This document shows positions 23,404 to 35,117 of a DNA stretch of 64,000 bases, piece after piece. Numbering within the stretch: position 1 is the first letter of the stretch; every line of letters starts with the position of its first letter. The notes beneath the pieces were generated by a model. It made no database searches, was not told the DNA's origin, and saw nothing but the letters and a program-made list of their open reading frames with translations. The position numbers and the translations under genes are program-made. The stretch is from Cladorrhinum sp. PSN259 (Eukaryota; Ascomycota; Sordariomycetes; Sordariales; Podosporaceae), in the NCBI GenBank assembly GCA_033725935.1, contig MU867094.1, forward strand, positions 357,055-421,054, given 5' to 3'.

Positions 23404-24719
23404 ATGGCCGCAGATCAGCAGCTTACAGATACCCCTGCCGATGGGTTCGACAACACACTCGCCACCACCGCCTCACCCCTTCCAGTTCCAGTGACTGACC
23501 AGAACAACCTCGCCGACCCCAGTGATGTCTTACATGCTAACCAGCAATATGACGAAAAGAAGGATGATGAAGTCGTTGAGTTTACCACCCAGGCCGTCGT
23601 TGCTGAGCCTGCAGCGGAATCTGCCCCTGCACACCCTCCACCACCCAAGGAGAAAAAGAATCCATTTCATCTCAAGCCCAAGTACAAGACGGCATTCAAA
23701 GACTTTACTGTAAGCTCTCATACTCATCAAATATTTTTCGATTGACAGATAGTAACATAGTCATCATAGAGAATCTTCTCCTTTTCAACATGGCTCGACA
23801 GACTGCTTCTTGTGGCTGCCATCACTACCTCAATAGGGGCTGGTGTCACTATGCCAGTCATGAACATTATTTTTGGTATGTTTCCGTTCAGGACTATCAG
23901 TAAATTTTACTTACTTTCTCACAGGGCGCATGGTTGGATCATTCACTGGATACTTCAGCACTGATGCTGCGACGACATACGAGATGTTCCGACATGCCAT
24001 CAACACATGTGCGTAAGTATTATATGCACCCTGACTTTTACATACCAGATATTCTTGGCTTACTTGACCCTAGATTATATCTCGTCGGCCTTTTCTTCAT
24101 CCGACTTGCCCTGGATTATGTGGCTTATGTAAGTCTTTTCCTGTTCTTGATAACAACCAATTCACTGGGATCTGACATGGTGTTTTTGTGTTTAGATAGG
24201 ATTCCGTACCTGCAGTTTGAGAATATCTGCAGCGATCCGGCTTGAGTACATGCGATGTCTATTTGCTCAGCCAGTATCCACATTGGATGTTCTTCCACCA
24301 GGTCAAACGGCAGCCATCATTACCATCACGGCAAGTATTCTCCAGGTTGGGATATCTGAGAAACTCTCAGCATTTCTTCAGTCCGCTTCGACTGTTATTT
24401 CTGCATTGGTCATTGCGTTGTGTTACAGCTGGTCGTTGACTCTCATCACTGCCAGTGGGCTGCTATTAATAACTATCGTTTACGCTGCCACCACTCCTTT
24501 TCTTGTCAAGCTGATGAACGAGGTACAACATGCGGATATTCAAGCTTCGACAACTGCGAATGAGATGTTCAGTTCCATCAGGATGGTAGCTGCTTGTGGC
24601 GCCGAGGAGAAGATGGCAAACAGATATGCTGGGTGGGTAGATGAGTCGAGAAGAAGAGGATTAAAGATGGCACCACTGGTGGCTGTGCAACAAGCACCTG
24701 GTAAGTCTTTTTGCCATTG

Positions 24720-24764
<45 letters not shown>

Positions 24765-27700
24765 GTGTGTGCGTTGAAGGATTATTGAGCTGATACTTCT
24801 GTTACAGTCCAGTTTGCGATCTATGGGTAATAACAGGTCTACCCATCCAACAAACGTACAAGCTAACTTTCTTAGAACCTTTGCACTTTCGTTTTGGTAC
24901 TCACTCAAGATGTACATGGAATTACGGTTCAATAGTGCAGAGACACTAATCGTGTAGGTGCTTACTTTGATTTCAGTCATGGTACTTATCAGCTAACATT
25001 CGGCTGGCAAGTGTTCTGATGTCCGTGATGCTCATGACAACCTCAATCGGCGGCATTACTGCCCCGCTTTCCGCTGCTGCCAGAGCAGCTGGCGCCGCAA
25101 CTGTTTTCTACACCATCATCGATGCCCCACGACCAGACACAACCGGCGTCAGACCCCCAGAGGTCTCGGCGGCAGAAGACATCGTCCTCGACCATGTGAA
25201 TTTTGCTTATTCCACTCGACCAGACCTCAAAATCCTCGACGACCTCTCGATAAGATTGCCAGTCGGCAAGGTCACAGCAATTGTTGGACCTTCAGGGTCG
25301 GGTAAGAGCACTATTGTTGGGCTTCTGGAGAGGTGGTACGAGATTCAGGCGCTTGAGAGCGGAGATATAAGTCTATGGTGGCGTAACGGCTCCATGACTG
25401 TGGGAGGAAGACCCCTGAGAGAGATTGATCTTAAGTGGTGGAGGTCACAGATCGGCCTTGTCCAACAGGAACCACATTTGTTTAACAACACGATTTATGC
25501 CAATGTTGAATTTGGGCTTATTGGGACAGAGTGGGAGGATGCCGATTTGGAGACGAAGAAGGGGTTGGTCAAGCAGGCGTGTAGGGAGGCATTTGCGGAC
25601 GAGTTTATTGACAGGCTACCAGAGGTAAATCATTAAGAGGATTTTCGGCGTGAATAATTGTTGACTGATTGCAGGGGTATTCGACCGTCGTGGGTGATGC
25701 TGGCATCAAGCTGAGTGGTGGCCAACGTCAGCGCCTCGCCATCGCCAGGAGCATCGTGAAGCGACCGAAGATCTTGATACTTGACGAAGCCACAAGTAGC
25801 ATCGACGTTCGAAGTGAACGGATCGTGCAGGCTGCCTTGGAGAAGGTATCAAAGAATAGGACAACCCTTGTCATCGCACATCGCTTGGGAACCATTAGAA
25901 AAGCAGACAACATCATCGTCTTGAGGAAAGGAAAGGCTATCCAGCAGGGTACCCATGAGGAGCTGATGGCTCAAGAAGGTGGTGCTTATTGGAGCTTGGC
26001 TACTGCTCAGCAGCTAGCTATGGGAACCGATGATGGGGATGATGACGTTCTGGCGGCTCCCGAGCCGGAACTGTTTGCGGAGAAGAAGAGTATGGCGACG
26101 GAGAGTACCTTGGTTGAAACAGCAACAATATCCTCGAATGGTGAATCTGGCCAGAACTCAAAGACAGACGGATTCTGGTCAAGCTTTGCGTTGTTGCTTC
26201 GCGAGCAGGGGCAACGATGGAAGTGGTATTTGGTGTTGCTCCTGGCCGCTGTTGGAGGTGGTGGTAAGTGCTTCACGTCCTATTTCTCTGGTCAAGATTA
26301 CTAGACATTAACACTATTGGCGTACAGCTAGTCAGCCAATCCAGGCATACTTATTCGCTACAGAGCTTACTCTTTTTCAGTTTTGGGGTGAGTGGCTGCC
26401 AGGGCTAGCAAGCTTCTGGAGCTCGATGTTTGTCGCCCTGGCTGTATTTGTAGCGATCAGCTATTTTGCATTGGGTTGGTCATCTTCGACTCTTGCATTC
26501 GTAAGTCCTTGTCTCTCTTTGCCAACAATCTCTAACGCATGCTGACATATTTTCAGCACATTACACACTATTACCGGAGCGAATACTTTAGCAACATCCT
26601 CTCCAAATCCGTTGCGTTCTTTGACTCAGATGACCACTCAGTTGGTGCTCTCACAGCCCGCCTGGCCACAGATCCCAGTCAACTTCAGGAGCTTCTTGGT
26701 ACGAACATGGCTTTTGTCATCATATCCATCCTTAATGTTGTTGGATGTTTGGTCATTGCTTTCTACTTTGGGTGGAAGCTCACCATTGTCACTCTCTGTT
26801 CATCCATGCCCCTGATTGTGGGTGCTGCTTTCTTCAAGATCCGCTACGAGACGCAGTTCGAGAAGATGAACAATGAGGTGTTTGCTGAGAGCGCAAAGTT
26901 TGCGACCGAGTCTATTGGTGCCTTTAGGACGGTTTCTGCATTGACTTTGGAGGATACGATATTAAGGAGATACGAGAAACTGTTACAAGATCACATTAAA
27001 AAGTCGCTTGGGAGGGCTAGTTGGACGACTCTGATCTTTGCCACAGCTGATAGTATAGCACTGCTTTGTATGGCTTTTGTGTTGTGGTGAGTCTTTCCGA
27101 GCGGTAAATGGTAATATATGATACTGACGTTGAAGCAGGTACGGGGGAGGTCTGATGCTCAAGTTGGAGTACACATCTTTTCAGTACATGATTGTTTACA
27201 TCGCTGTTCTGCAGGGAGGACTCGGGGCGGGACAGTGGCTGAGCTATGGGCCTAGTAAGTCTTTGGCTGATTTGATAAGTGGACTTGTGGCTGACTTGAA
27301 ATAGATATTGCCAAGGCATCAGTTGCAGCAAGTCGGATATTGGAGATGAGAGGCAAAGATCAGGTTGATGGAAAGCTTGAGCCCTTGGACACTGGTAACA
27401 TTGGTGACGATGATAAGGGAGTGAAGGTTCAGTTCCAGAATGTTTGGTTCAGATATCCGACGAGAGATGTGCCAATTCTCAACGGACTTAACTTGACGGT
27501 AAGGATGCACCTGGCTATTGATGGTTTTGTTTCGAAGTCTAACACCAAATACAGATCGAGAAGGGGCAATTTGCCGCAATTGTTGGTCCATCAGGTAAGT
27601 TTAATCCTCCTCACGAAGGTCATAACTGACGGCGCCACAGGATCTGGCAAAACCACTGTCATTTCGCTGCTCGAACGATTTTATTCGGTCAAAACAGGGC

Positions 27701-28314
27701 GTATCGTGTACAACGGATCAGACATATCAGACCTTCGCCTCAGCAGCTACCGTAAGGAGATGTCACTCGTCGCACAGGAACCAAATCTCTTTGACGGCAC
27801 TCTTCGTGAGAATATCCTTCTCGGAGTTGATGAAGACACAGCCACCGAAGAACAACTCCACCAAGCTTGCCGTGATGCGGAGATGCACGACTTTATCATG
27901 TCCCTACCTGATGGCTACAGCACGGAGGTAGGGACACGAGGTGTTACGCTGTCTGGTGGACAGAAGCAACGCATCGCAATTGCTCGTGCATTGATTCGCC
28001 ATCCCCGTCTACTTCTCCTTGACGAAGCGACTTCAAGTCTGGACACGGAGACGGAACAAGCCATCCAAGCGGTGTTTGAGAAGAACCGGAAAGACCGGAC
28101 AATGATTGTTGTGGCGCACCGCCTGGCAACAGTGCAGAACGCGGATGTGATTTTTGTTCTTTGCGACGGAAGAGTGGTCGAAAAAGGTGATCATGCCTCG
28201 CTTCTGAGCAGACGGGGTGTATATTATCAGATGGTGAGTCACCTTTCGCTTTGATGGCCCGATAGAACATTAGCTGACAACCATCAGTGCCAATCACAAG
28301 CTTTGGATAGGTAG
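23404..28314 (+). CDS. ABC-B (MDR/Pmd1-type) full transporter
   Basis: Sixteen exons, 1,343 aa, all joins in frame: 23404-23709, 23770-23875, 23925-24012, 24074-24128, 24196-24700, 24808-24826, 24876-24953, 25012-25624, 25675-26263, 26328-26500, 26557-27086, 27139-27254, 27305-27498, 27555-27594, 27641-28233 and 28288-28314. After an acidic, Pro-rich cytosolic N-terminus of about 100 residues come six membrane spans and a nucleotide-binding domain. A second set of six spans and a second nucleotide-binding domain follow. Both ATPase sites look complete: Walker A 'GPSGSGKST' and 'GPSGSGKTT', signatures 'LSGGQRQR' and 'LSGGQKQR', Walker B 'ILILDEATSS' and 'LLLLDEATSS'. This family exports hydrophobic compounds across the plasma membrane. 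Beside a PKS it may export the product or give self-protection; that is inference. The last exon codes only 'CQSQALDR'. Confidence 0.93.
24732..24763. repeat. T32 homopolymer inside an ABC transporter intron
   Basis: A run of 32 T sits in the intron 24701-24807, making this intron longer than its neighbours. Its exact length is uncertain in any draft assembly. Confidence 0.9.
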
Positions 28315-28844
28315 TACGGTAAATGGGGGCTGACTAATACGCATTGCGGATAGAATGTCATGGACAGATGAGGGCATTCCCAAATCTGACAAATTTGGGC
28401 TTATGTCCGGTTTAACACGAAAACTCCGGAGCTAAAATAATGAATCATGTTCGTAGTCAGTGGATATGGTAGTGGAGGGCTTTCGAAATGAGATATGAGA
28501 TGTGATGATACGCAGTGTATACGCGCGGAAGCGAGCTTCCGTTGGAGGCGCACAACTCCACATGTTGTTACATTCGTGTGCAAGTAGCGCAGTTTTGGCC
28601 CACGCTTTTTGATGGCACTGCCGAGAACCCCTCGTGCCCCTCTGGTGTTAAATCCCTTTATCGCCGATCCCGTGTGCGGGGTAGCTACTCGACGGGACAC
28701 TAGGGCAAGAGGTTTGTGACGTGATTGAGTTTCAGGAGATTTCATGTTGAGAGTGGGGGAAAGTATATATCTGTTGGTGAAGTCATCTCTTTCTTTGCCC
28801 TAGACAACCACAATCGCAACCACCCAAGTCAACACTCAGTCACA
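28315..28844. other. Intergenic region, promoter of the aldo-keto reductase gene
   Basis: 530 bases between the transporter stop and the reductase start. No gene is visible. A TATA-like element lies near the right end. Confidence 0.6.
28764..28769 (+). promoter_or_regulatory. Possible TATA box of the aldo-keto reductase gene
   Basis: TATATA about 75 nt upstream of the start codon, in a purine-rich stretch. Confidence 0.4.
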
Positions 28845-29924
28845 ATGGCCCAAATCACGCCAGGCCTCACCAAGTCCCTCGAGGACACCAAAGTCCAATA
28901 CCGACGCCTCGGCCAATCCGGCCTCAAGGTTTCGGTCCCCATCTTTGGCTGCATGTCCTTTGGCGACCCCAAAGCCCTCGACTGGGCCATCGGCGAGGAG
29001 GAAGCTCTGCCGCTGCTAAAAGCAGCCTACGACCGCGGCCTCAACACGTGGGACACGGCAAACATGTACTCCAACGGTGCCTCGGAAGTCATCGTCGGGA
29101 AGGCGCTCAAGAAGTACAACATCCCGCGCGAAAAGGTCGTCATCCTGACCAAGTGCTTCTGGGCCGTCGGCGAGGAACCGGAGCTGAGGGCGTACTTTTT
29201 CGCCAAGCAGATGAACACGAGCAAGGACTACGTGAACCAGGGCGGGCTGAGCCGGGCGGCGATCTTCAACCAGGTCGAGGCCAGCTTGAAGCGGCTGGAC
29301 ACGCCCTACATTGATCTGCTGCAGATCCATCGGTTTGACACCGAGACGCCCATCGAGGAGACGATGAAGGCCTTGCACGATCTGGTTCAGGCCGGAAAAG
29401 TGCGCTACATTGGCGCGAGCAGCATGTGGGGCACGCAGTTTGCGCGCATGCAGTTCGTCGCTGAGAAGAACGGGTGGACCAAGTTTGTGAGCATGCAGAA
29501 TCACTACAATCTCTTGTACCGGGAGGAGGAGAGGGAGATGAACAGGTTCTGCAACGACACGGGCGTGGGCATCATCCCCTGGGCGCCGCTCTGCAGGGGA
29601 CACTTGGCCAGGAGGCCCGAGGTGTTTGGGGAGACGGCGAGGAGTAAAGGGGAGAAGGACAGCCAGCCGGGGTCGCACGGGACTGTCGAGCCGGATTTGA
29701 CCATCATCAAGCGGGTTATGGAGGTTGCGGACAAGCACGAGTGGCCGATGAGCCACGTGGCGCTCGCGTGGATCAATAAGAGGGTTACTAGTCCTATTGT
29801 CGGGTTCAGTAGTGTGAAGAGGCTGGATGAGGCGATTTCGGTGGGTGAGAAGGTGTTGAGCGAGGAGGAGGAGAAGTATTTGGAGGAGTTGTATTCGCCC
29901 AAGGCTGTTCAGGGGCATTCTTGA
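28845..29924 (+). CDS. Aldo-keto reductase, aryl-alcohol dehydrogenase-like
   Basis: Single-exon gene for a 359-aa (beta/alpha)8-barrel NADPH-dependent oxidoreductase that would reduce an aldehyde or ketone, or act in reverse. The catalytic tetrad is visible as Asp70 and Tyr75 ('WDTANMYSNG'), Lys103 ('LTKCF') and His162 ('LQIHRFD'). 'VRYIGASSMWG' and the C-terminal 'SPIVGFSSVKRL' belong to the cofactor-binding part. Length and motifs match the fungal AKR group that includes aryl-alcohol and versiconal-acetate reductases. The start is the ATG before AQITPGL, preceded by CACA; the frame extends 40 codons upstream into probable leader. Wobble positions are very GC-rich, more so than in the neighbouring transporter. 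It could tailor the polyketide or be an unrelated detoxification enzyme. Confidence 0.9.
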   Translation: MAQITPGLTKSLEDTKVQYRRLGQSGLKVSVPIFGCMSFGDPKALDWAIGEEEALPLLKAAYDRGLNTWDTANMYSNGASEVIVGKALKKYNIPREKVVILTKCFWAVGEEPELRAYFFAKQMNTSKDYVNQGGLSRAAIFNQVEASLKRLDTPYIDLLQIHRFDTETPIEETMKALHDLVQAGKVRYIGASSMWGTQFARMQFVAEKNGWTKFVSMQNHYNLLYREEEREMNRFCNDTGVGIIPWAPLCRGHLARRPEVFGETARSKGEKDSQPGSHGTVEPDLTIIKRVMEVADKHEWPMSHVALAWINKRVTSPIVGFSSVKRLDEAISVGEKVLSEEEEKYLEELYSPKAVQGHS

Positions 29925-30168
29925 GCGTGTGGTGATGATGATGCTGCTCTAGATGATGCGGAAGAGGGGAGATATGGAGGTGGGTTAGCGGCTGTGTAGT
30001 TTGTGGAATTACTCTTTAAATAGATCTCCAAGCGTACCAATTTTTACTCATGATGGGATTCTGGGGTTCTAAAACACTGTTTTCAAACTTTGACTCTTGA
30101 TTTGTTTTGCTCCATTCTCTATATACACTGCGTTCAAAACTGCTGGTGTCTGTCCTATCTTCAGACCC

Positions 30169-31355
30169 TCAGGACTCGGAATCTTGATACTGGTACTTGC
30201 TCACCAACGCGCCGTACTCTTCAAACTTGACGGGCTCGTACTTGGCTGGCGTCTCGGGTGTGATAAACCGCCCAAGTGTGGCAACTGTGTGTGATGGTGC
30301 CGGTGCGACGAAGAAAGGGATCGAGTAGCGAGCGGGAACACTGGAATCTTCTTGTGGGAGATCTTCAGGACTGGGAACAGTCACTCGGTGGAGAGCCGAG
30401 GTAAAGTAATCTGGAATTCCAGTTCAGTTATTAGTATTGAAGAGCCTGTAAAATGGTCTGGCATGTAATGCAAGTAGACAGACCGTTTGTGAACCGCTGC
30501 AACATGTCCCCAACATTAAGCACCAAGGTACCCTCCTCCGGCTCTGCGTGCACGAACTCGCCCGACTTGGGATCACGCAGTTCCAGTCCCCCATGGGTAT
30601 CTTGAAAGAGAATCGTAAAGGTTCCCCAGTCGGTGTGAGCCGGTAGTCTCGTAAAAGTGTTCGTTTGCAGCTTTTGCTTCGTGATAGGGGGGTAGTGCAA
30701 GAGACGCAACTGGCAGTGACTTGGTGACTGGAGTCTCCTGATACTGTCGTACGCTTCGTCGTCCAAGTCCAGGCCAAGGCCGACGGCGATAGCCTGCAAG
30801 ATGACGCTGCCGACGCCCGCGAGGCGTTGGTAGAGAGAGGTCATGTAAGCCCTGAAGCCGGGGAGGACGTCGTACGGGAGCCAGATGTTTTGTTGCTGGT
30901 CGTCGTGTTCGCTGCCGATTTCGTAGCTTTCCTGCCAGGAATCAGGGTGCTGTCATTGACATATTCCTTTTTCTGCTTCACGTGTTAAAAGAGGACGGTG
31001 GAATAATAACCTTGTAATCAGAAATCTTGCGCAGCTCCTCGGGAGACTTATCACCCCCGACGTCGTCCTTGTTGTAGACCTTCTCCTGGCCGAGACCCGA
31101 ATAACCTCGATGCGGCATGTTTCCAGCAGGATGGGGCGCCTTCATCTTCTGCGAAGTCGGCAGGTGGAAGAGTTTCTTGGCCCAGGCGAACGCTTCATCA
31201 AGCTCTTCCCTGCTGACTCCGTGTCCCTTGATCTTGACAAAGCCGAGATTGTGGAGGGCGTCAACAAGGGCGCGGCCTGCCTTTACTTTTTCATCTCTGG
31301 CATCAAGCGAAAGCTTGCTGAAAGCGGTCAGATCAACAGTTTCGATGGTTACCAT
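30169..31355 (-). CDS. 2-oxoglutarate/Fe(II)-dependent oxygenase, isopenicillin-N-synthase-like
   Basis: Three exons, 31355-31011, 30931-30484 and 30410-30169, give 344 aa in frame; introns are 79 and 73 nt. The N-terminal half matches the DIOX_N domain ('ALHNLGFVKIKGHGV'). The C-terminal half is the double-stranded beta-helix. Iron ligands are His214 and Asp216 ('HTDWG') and His272 ('ALHRV'); Arg292 and Ser294 ('RYS') would bind the 2-oxoglutarate carboxylate. All key residues are present. Such enzymes hydroxylate, desaturate or cyclise small molecules and are frequent in fungal metabolite clusters. The gene runs convergently with the aldo-keto reductase, with 244 bp between their stops. The start is the ATG before VTIETVDL; an in-frame upstream extension of 43 residues looks untranslated. 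The substrate cannot be read from sequence. Confidence 0.92.
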
Positions 31356-32148
31356 TTCGGAATGCGATGTGTGCAAAATTGAAGGTCGAAAAGGAGTTGC
31401 GGGATAGATAGCAACGGAGGGGTTATGTACAGTACATGGCTTTGAGCCCGGAAACAGCCGGGAAAGGTGCTCACTAAGCCCCAAACTGCATTAAAACCTC
31501 TCCTCATTAACCGAATACAAAGACCTCGCAGATCTGTACGACAAGATGATGTTATACATGTATGATATCTTCGTTTTCTCAACCAACCGTAATTATGCAA
31601 GCATTAACACAAAGTCAAATGCTCATGGGCGATGTGATGATTCTGCTCCAACATAAGTGAAGTAGGGGACGACGACAACTGTGTACATTGAGGGTATCCC
31701 CTGACAACTAATACAGTACATGCAGACAGAAGGAAGTTTGAAGGCACACGGGCTCGGGAAATCTGTTGAAAAGAAAGTTCAGGTCATCAAGCCACAACCA
31801 GCAAAAAAAGCATCAAGTTTTCCTAGTGGGAGATAAAGTTTACCACACAAAAATGTCAAGCACGAAACTTTGATAACAAAAAAAATAATAAAAGGAAAAG
31901 AAAAGAAAAAGAAATAACCCGAATTCCCAAATTCCAAATCTTACCACCTCTGATATAAAAAACCCCACAGGATTCGCAGCATTGCAACTATCGAGCCATA
32001 ATAATCTTGTTCTCTTCATCCAAGTTCACCAATAACCTGAAGTCTTCTCGTCACCCAGTCACCTACCAACGAAACTGAACAAAACTTCACAAAAAAAACA
32101 AAAAAACAAAAAAAACATATCATCCGACAGAAACAGAATACAGCACCA
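31356..32148. other. Divergent promoter region
   Basis: Between the oxygenase and a plus-strand hypothetical gene. The right 250 bases are A-rich with CA/AAAC runs, a typical fungal leader. No gene is seen. Confidence 0.6.
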
Positions 32149-32910
32149 ATGGCACACCAAAACCCAATCACACCCGCTCGAGATGATGATGAGGACTCGT
32201 ACGAGTTTATCGATATCGAAAAGGAAGAACTCGGCGATGACTCGGACTGGGATATCCTGCCAGAGGACGGCTCCCAAGATGAGGACGGTGCTTCCCGGGA
32301 TATCGACATCGTGGAGAGTGACTGGTCGGAGCCCAAAAACAAACCATTGCAGGCGGCCCGGGCCGGCACAGATGACGAGATGAAAACCGAGTCAGACGCG
32401 AGTAACTCGGTCCGAGCCGTCGCGCCAGACTCGAAGCCCGTGGTGAGGAGGTTTGCCGTCGAGCTCGGTGCGAGCAAGGTCGCGCCCTGCTCGGACGCCA
32501 AAGACCTTTTCGCCGAGTCCGACGCGGTTCAGGCTTTTTTTGAGCCCGCTGCTGCTGCTGCGGGTGCGAGATGTCCGCCTTCTTCACCCGTCATCTCAGG
32601 CTCCCCAGCCCACACCACCTCTTCTCTGCCCAATCAAGTTTTCAACCTCACTCCGGCAGCCGTCTTTCTTCCTGTTCTTGGCCCCCTCCAATCTGACGAG
32701 GAGTCGGACGCTTTGTTACTTCCGGTTCAGTCATCTCCTGGCAGTAGTATGGCCACCGCGGACTCAAACTCGGACTCAGACTCAGAAACCGACACCGACA
32801 CAGACACAGACACAAACATATGCGCCGCCATAATCGCCACGCTCTTGAATGTTGCGGTTAGCATTGTTGCCCTGGGGAAGATGACAGTAGAGTGTTGTTT
32901 TGGGTATTAG
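32149..32910 (+). CDS. Acidic hypothetical protein with C-terminal hydrophobic segment
   Basis: Uninterrupted frame of 253 aa with ATG in A-rich context. The first ~100 residues are strongly acidic ('EDSYEFIDIEKEELGDDSDW'), suggesting a disordered region. A Ser/Asp/Thr repeat ('DSDSETDTDTDTDT') precedes a hydrophobic stretch, 'ICAAIIATLLNVAVSIVAL', which could anchor the C-terminus in a membrane. I recognise no family. The antisense frame at 32016-32501 is Ser-rich and looks like a shadow. It lies between the oxygenase and the MFS gene, but nothing links it to the cluster. Confidence 0.55.
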   Translation: MAHQNPITPARDDDEDSYEFIDIEKEELGDDSDWDILPEDGSQDEDGASRDIDIVESDWSEPKNKPLQAARAGTDDEMKTESDASNSVRAVAPDSKPVVRRFAVELGASKVAPCSDAKDLFAESDAVQAFFEPAAAAAGARCPPSSPVISGSPAHTTSSLPNQVFNLTPAAVFLPVLGPLQSDEESDALLLPVQSSPGSSMATADSNSDSDSETDTDTDTDTNICAAIIATLLNVAVSIVALGKMTVECCFGY

Positions 32911-33468
32911 GAGGCCATCATAGATTTATAGTGCGCTCTCTGTGTGCCATATGATCTTCTTCCAGTATGTGCTCTTGTTGGGTGTTGAGGTTTGAGTCTC
33001 ATGTCTTGAACATCTTTTCTGGTATTACGGGTGTTGCAAAAGTTCCTGATATTAGCTGCGTCCACTAAAGGTTCTTCATATTCAAAAGTCCAGGCATGTT
33101 TGCATTGTTGCGTGGACCAAAGTTTAGATGCATGCGTATTATATACAGTGATGGTCATGTTGTTTCTCGATATCAGTCAAGTTCACAAAGGTAATTTGGG
33201 GAAGGATGCCAAGTGTGAGAAGATATGTATATATACCAGTGGTTTCCCAAAACAGACTAAACAACCCAAAACGTGTCTATGTACGCTGCTATAATTACAA
33301 CAAGATTAACTCTATATGGTATCTCTAAAAGATGACGTGAGCTGCATAAACATGTATATGCTTTTTTGGCCACCCAGTATATCCAAAGTAAAATAAAATC
33401 ATCATCATGAACGCCGGCTATGCATCAAAAGGAAGAAGAAATAAAAGAACAAGAATTGGTACATCTCA
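32911..33468. other. Convergent intergenic region
   Basis: 3' flanks of the acidic hypothetical gene and the MFS transporter gene. AT-rich; no coding signal. Confidence 0.6.
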
Positions 33469-35117
33469 TCAGTTCACCTTCTTGATACCCCGAAGTCTCT
33501 CTCCGTACATGAAGAACAGAAGAGGAATAGGGACCAAGCCAAGTGCGATGAATCCAAGAAGGGAGTTGCCCCAGCCGAGGCCGAGGGCATTGTACATGTC
33601 GAGGCCGCCGAGAGGGAGCAAGGCACCAGCGAGGGATCTGAGAACAGCGAGGGCGGCGGTGACGGAGGCGGCTTGGGTAGGATAGACATCAAGGAGGCTG
33701 GTCGAGGGGTTAGCAAACGTGTCTTGGCTGACAAATGTGAAACAGGACGGAAAACTCACTAATTCTGGATGCACATCATGACTCCCATCAACCCGAAGCC
33801 AAAGATGACAATGGCAATCATGGGTACGATCCAGTGAACCCGTTCATAGATGGTCCACCCATAGATGAATAGACCAACGGGAATGGCAACGCCGGCGGGG
33901 ACGGTGAAGAAAGGGTTGAGTCTCATCTCGGGCTTGACCTCCAAACCTGCCTCCTTCTTGGCAGTGATCATCTTGTCTGACAAGGCACCGAACAAGACGA
34001 TACCAACCATCATACCGATGGCGCTGGGAATGAAGACGAGACCGCTCTGAACCTCATCGAAGCCATAGTTCTTGGGGAAGACGATGCTGAAGGTGGTGAA
34101 GAGGAGGTAGAGGATACCATAGACGACGGCAATGTAGAAAGACATGGCGGTGACGATGGGAACAGTGAAGAGAAGCTTCATGGGTCTAATGATGGCAACC
34201 TTGAACCTCTCAGTAGGGGTTAGGGAAACATCAGCGAACTTGCTGCGAAGCTCCTGGTTGCCGGTCTCCTTGCGCAAGCGAGCAGCCTTCCTCCCGAGGA
34301 TGACGGGAGCATAAGACTCCTTGAGGGTGAAGTAGGTGGAGATGGTGATGCAGCCAGTAAGGATGGCAATGAGCCAGTAGACCCAGCGCCAACCTTCAGC
34401 ACGAATGAGGAAACCACCTGCCACAGGGCCAATGCAGGGGCCGAGAAGAGGACCAAGGGCCCAGGCGGCCATGGCGCGTCCTCTGAGCTCGACAGGCATC
34501 ATATCTGCGATACTGCCAGATCCAATGGTGATGGGGACAGAACCAGCAAGACCCATGAGGAAGCGGAAGGCCATCATCATGCCGATACTGTTGGAGAGGG
34601 CGGTGCAGATGCTGAAGATGAGAAAGAGGATGTTTCCTGTATTGTAAAGGGGGGAGCGGCCGTAGATCTCGCTCATGGGAGCGACGAAGAGAGGACCGAA
34701 AGCGAAACCCAAGATGTAAATCGAGACAAGGAATGTGGCGTCAGTTGAGGATGTAGAACCGAACTCTTTCATGATTCTTTGGATACCAGGAGCGAACATG
34801 GATGAGCCCAGCGGGGTGATGATGGTGAGGATGGAGAGGACTGCGACATTTCCCCATTTCTTGCTCATGGGCCAGTTCTGGGGGTTCTCTGGATCGTTGG
34901 GGCCATCCCAATCGACGACATTGGGATCACGCTGCTCATCCTGCTCCTCCTCGATCTGCTCTCCCTTGAGGTCGCCGGCGGGAGCATCTTTGCCGGATGT
35001 GGTGCCGCGTTCGGATTCGGGGACGATGGTGGCGGCCTCGAAGTCTGAGTTGGGGTCGTAGTTGGGAGCACCCTTCTCGAGGTCGGCGGTGCTTCTGTTG
35101 GCCATATCGAAGGTCAT
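33469..35117 (-). CDS. MFS transporter, DHA1 drug:proton antiporter type
   Basis: Two exons, 35117-33760 and 33697-33469, joined in frame across a 62-nt intron, give 528 aa. About 95 acidic, hydrophilic residues precede twelve predicted membrane spans. 'DPENPQNWPMSKKW' just before span 1 is a hallmark of fungal DHA1 antiporters. The loop 2-3 motif is 'GPLFVAPMSEIYGRSPLY', and motif C-like 'GLAGSVPITIGSGSIADM' lies in span 5. These transporters export drugs, polyamines and secondary metabolites by proton antiport at the plasma membrane. An alternative ATG four codons downstream (35105) is also plausible. It lies 2.1 kb from the oxygenase gene, so membership of the polyketide cluster is possible but not shown. 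Confidence 0.9.

Noticed and set aside
29016..29918. 300-codon minus-strand frame
   Set aside because: Antisense of the GC-rich aldo-keto reductase gene, a common artefact of strong codon bias.
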